Assembly: GCA_043736155.1 (NCBI GenBank) | Contig: JAYTDA010000428.1 | Location: 1-12,026 of the forward strand | Length of the DNA: 12,026 nucleotides | Direction: 5' to 3' | Source: JANNRR01 sp043736155 | GTDB lineage: Bacteria; Pseudomonadota; Alphaproteobacteria; Rhodobacterales; Rhodobacteraceae | Shown here: positions 11,279 through 12,026 of the stretch, one piece after another | Numbering within the stretch: the stretch's first letter is position 1 | Layout of the letters: the number at the start of each line of letters is the position of its first letter | Program-made: the position numbers and the translations under genes | Notes under the pieces: model-generated | Databases searched by the model: none | Told to the model about the DNA's origin: nothing | The model's input: only the letters and a program-made list of their open reading frames with translations

Positions 11279-12026
11279 TCAGGATTTCTTGGCGGACGAC
11301 CAGTTGGTCGCCATCCGCCGGAAAGTTTCGTTCATCAGAACCGCAAAAAGCAGCAGCGCCCCGATGAACAACAGGTAGGGCTGCTGGTCGATGGCCATGG
11401 TCTGGGTGCCAGCCTTGATGCGGTCAAGCGAGGCCGGGCTGAAGTCAAAGGCACCGATCAACAATTTGGCGCCGGTCTGTTCAACGGCGTTGACGGCAGC
11501 GGCGGCACCAAAATCTGCGCAAGACACCAGCGCGTCGATGGTGGAGTCGCCGATCATTTCGGCTTTGAATGCCTCGGCGGTGCCTGTGATGTCACCGTCA
11601 AGGTTCGGTGGAGTGTTCAGCACGGTCACCTTGGCCCCCAAGGGAGTTGCGCCATCGGTCACGCCGCGGCAACGCTCTTCGAGGTTGATCGCACCGGGAA
11701 CCTGAATGTGGCAAATGATATGCTTGGCACCCTTTTCGGCCAGATACTTGCCGCCGCCGAGACCAGCCGCGTATTCATCCGAACCGAAGTAGTTGATCGC
11801 GCCCACGTCACCCATCACCGGCAGACCGGAGTTGTACTGCATGATGACGATGCCCGCATCGCGTGCCGCCTGCAGCGCGGGGATCTGCGCCTCTGGCACC
11901 CAGATCGGAATGGCGATGCCTTCGACGCCCTGTGCGACAGCCTGATTGATCAGCGTGACCAGATCGGGCCCGAAGTTTTCATAGTTCTGGGTCCGCAGAA
12001 ACTGGACAGTACCGCCATTGGCCGTG
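11279..12026 (-). pseudogene. Sugar-binding protein fused in frame to the last helix of an ABC permease (deletion product)
   Basis: The frame is open to the right edge, giving at least 248 residues. Most of it is a CUT2-type periplasmic sugar-binding protein (Peripla_BP_4): VAQGVEGIAIPIWVPEAQ, NYFGSDEYAAGLGGGKYLAE and LLIGAFDFSPASLDRIKAG are typical. At the family's DQQPYL motif, where binding proteins normally continue with a GY(L/M)PV-type segment and a last helix, the sequence becomes LFIGALLLFAVLMNETFRRM and ends NWSSAKKS. That is a hydrophobic helix followed by a basic cytoplasmic tail, as at the C-terminus of a sugar ABC permease. The simplest reading is an in-frame deletion near 11370 that removed the binding-protein end and nearly all of the permease gene. 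The chimera could still be made, but the transporter would lack its channel. Confidence 0.78.

Overview
The window looks like an accessory segment from an alphaproteobacterium, most likely of the Rhodobacteraceae. The reasons are the high G+C, the family resemblance of nearly every protein, and the mix of metal-handling genes with a CUT2-type sugar transport and catabolism cluster. No rRNA, tRNA or CRISPR array is visible.

Left part (1-1563): a lolA fragment enters from the left edge on the + strand and stops at a run of nine G. Facing it on the - strand are two copper-delivery genes, a SCO1/SenC thioredoxin-fold protein followed by a PCuAC-domain copper chaperone. Next is a short + strand frame that does not belong to a recognised gene; its sequence resembles the first two helices of a histone H3-type fold.

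Metal block (1451-7340): a Zn/Cd/Pb efflux P-type ATPase is followed by lspA, a pairing that recalls the pbr lead-resistance operon. A divergent ZntR/CadR-type MerR regulator shares a compact operator/promoter with the ATPase. Convergent to the regulator lies a tightly coupled two-gene operon: a Tat-exported two-domain multicopper oxidase overlapping by ATGA with a ZIP permease that carries a periplasmic domain. A Fur-like palindrome sits just upstream of the oxidase. I read this as an oxidase-permease metal acquisition pair, and it is the strongest candidate here for an under-described system.

Right part (7479-12026): an IS3-type remnant borders a - strand sugar cluster. In transcription order this holds a substrate-binding protein, an ABC ATPase, a Gfo/Idh/MocA dehydrogenase, a xylose-isomerase-like TIM barrel, a MocE-type Rieske ferredoxin and a hydroxypyruvate-isomerase-like gene. 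The cluster is damaged. The binding protein runs in frame into the last helix of a permease, so the permease gene is essentially gone, and the final isomerase has lost its middle. The intact genes suggest catabolism of a polyol or sugar, possibly O-methylated given the MocE-like ferredoxin.

A recurring theme is truncation. lolA, the histone-like frame, the IS, the last isomerase and the binding-protein/permease pair all end at abrupt joints. This is either genuine decay by deletion and recombination or a sign of assembly trouble.
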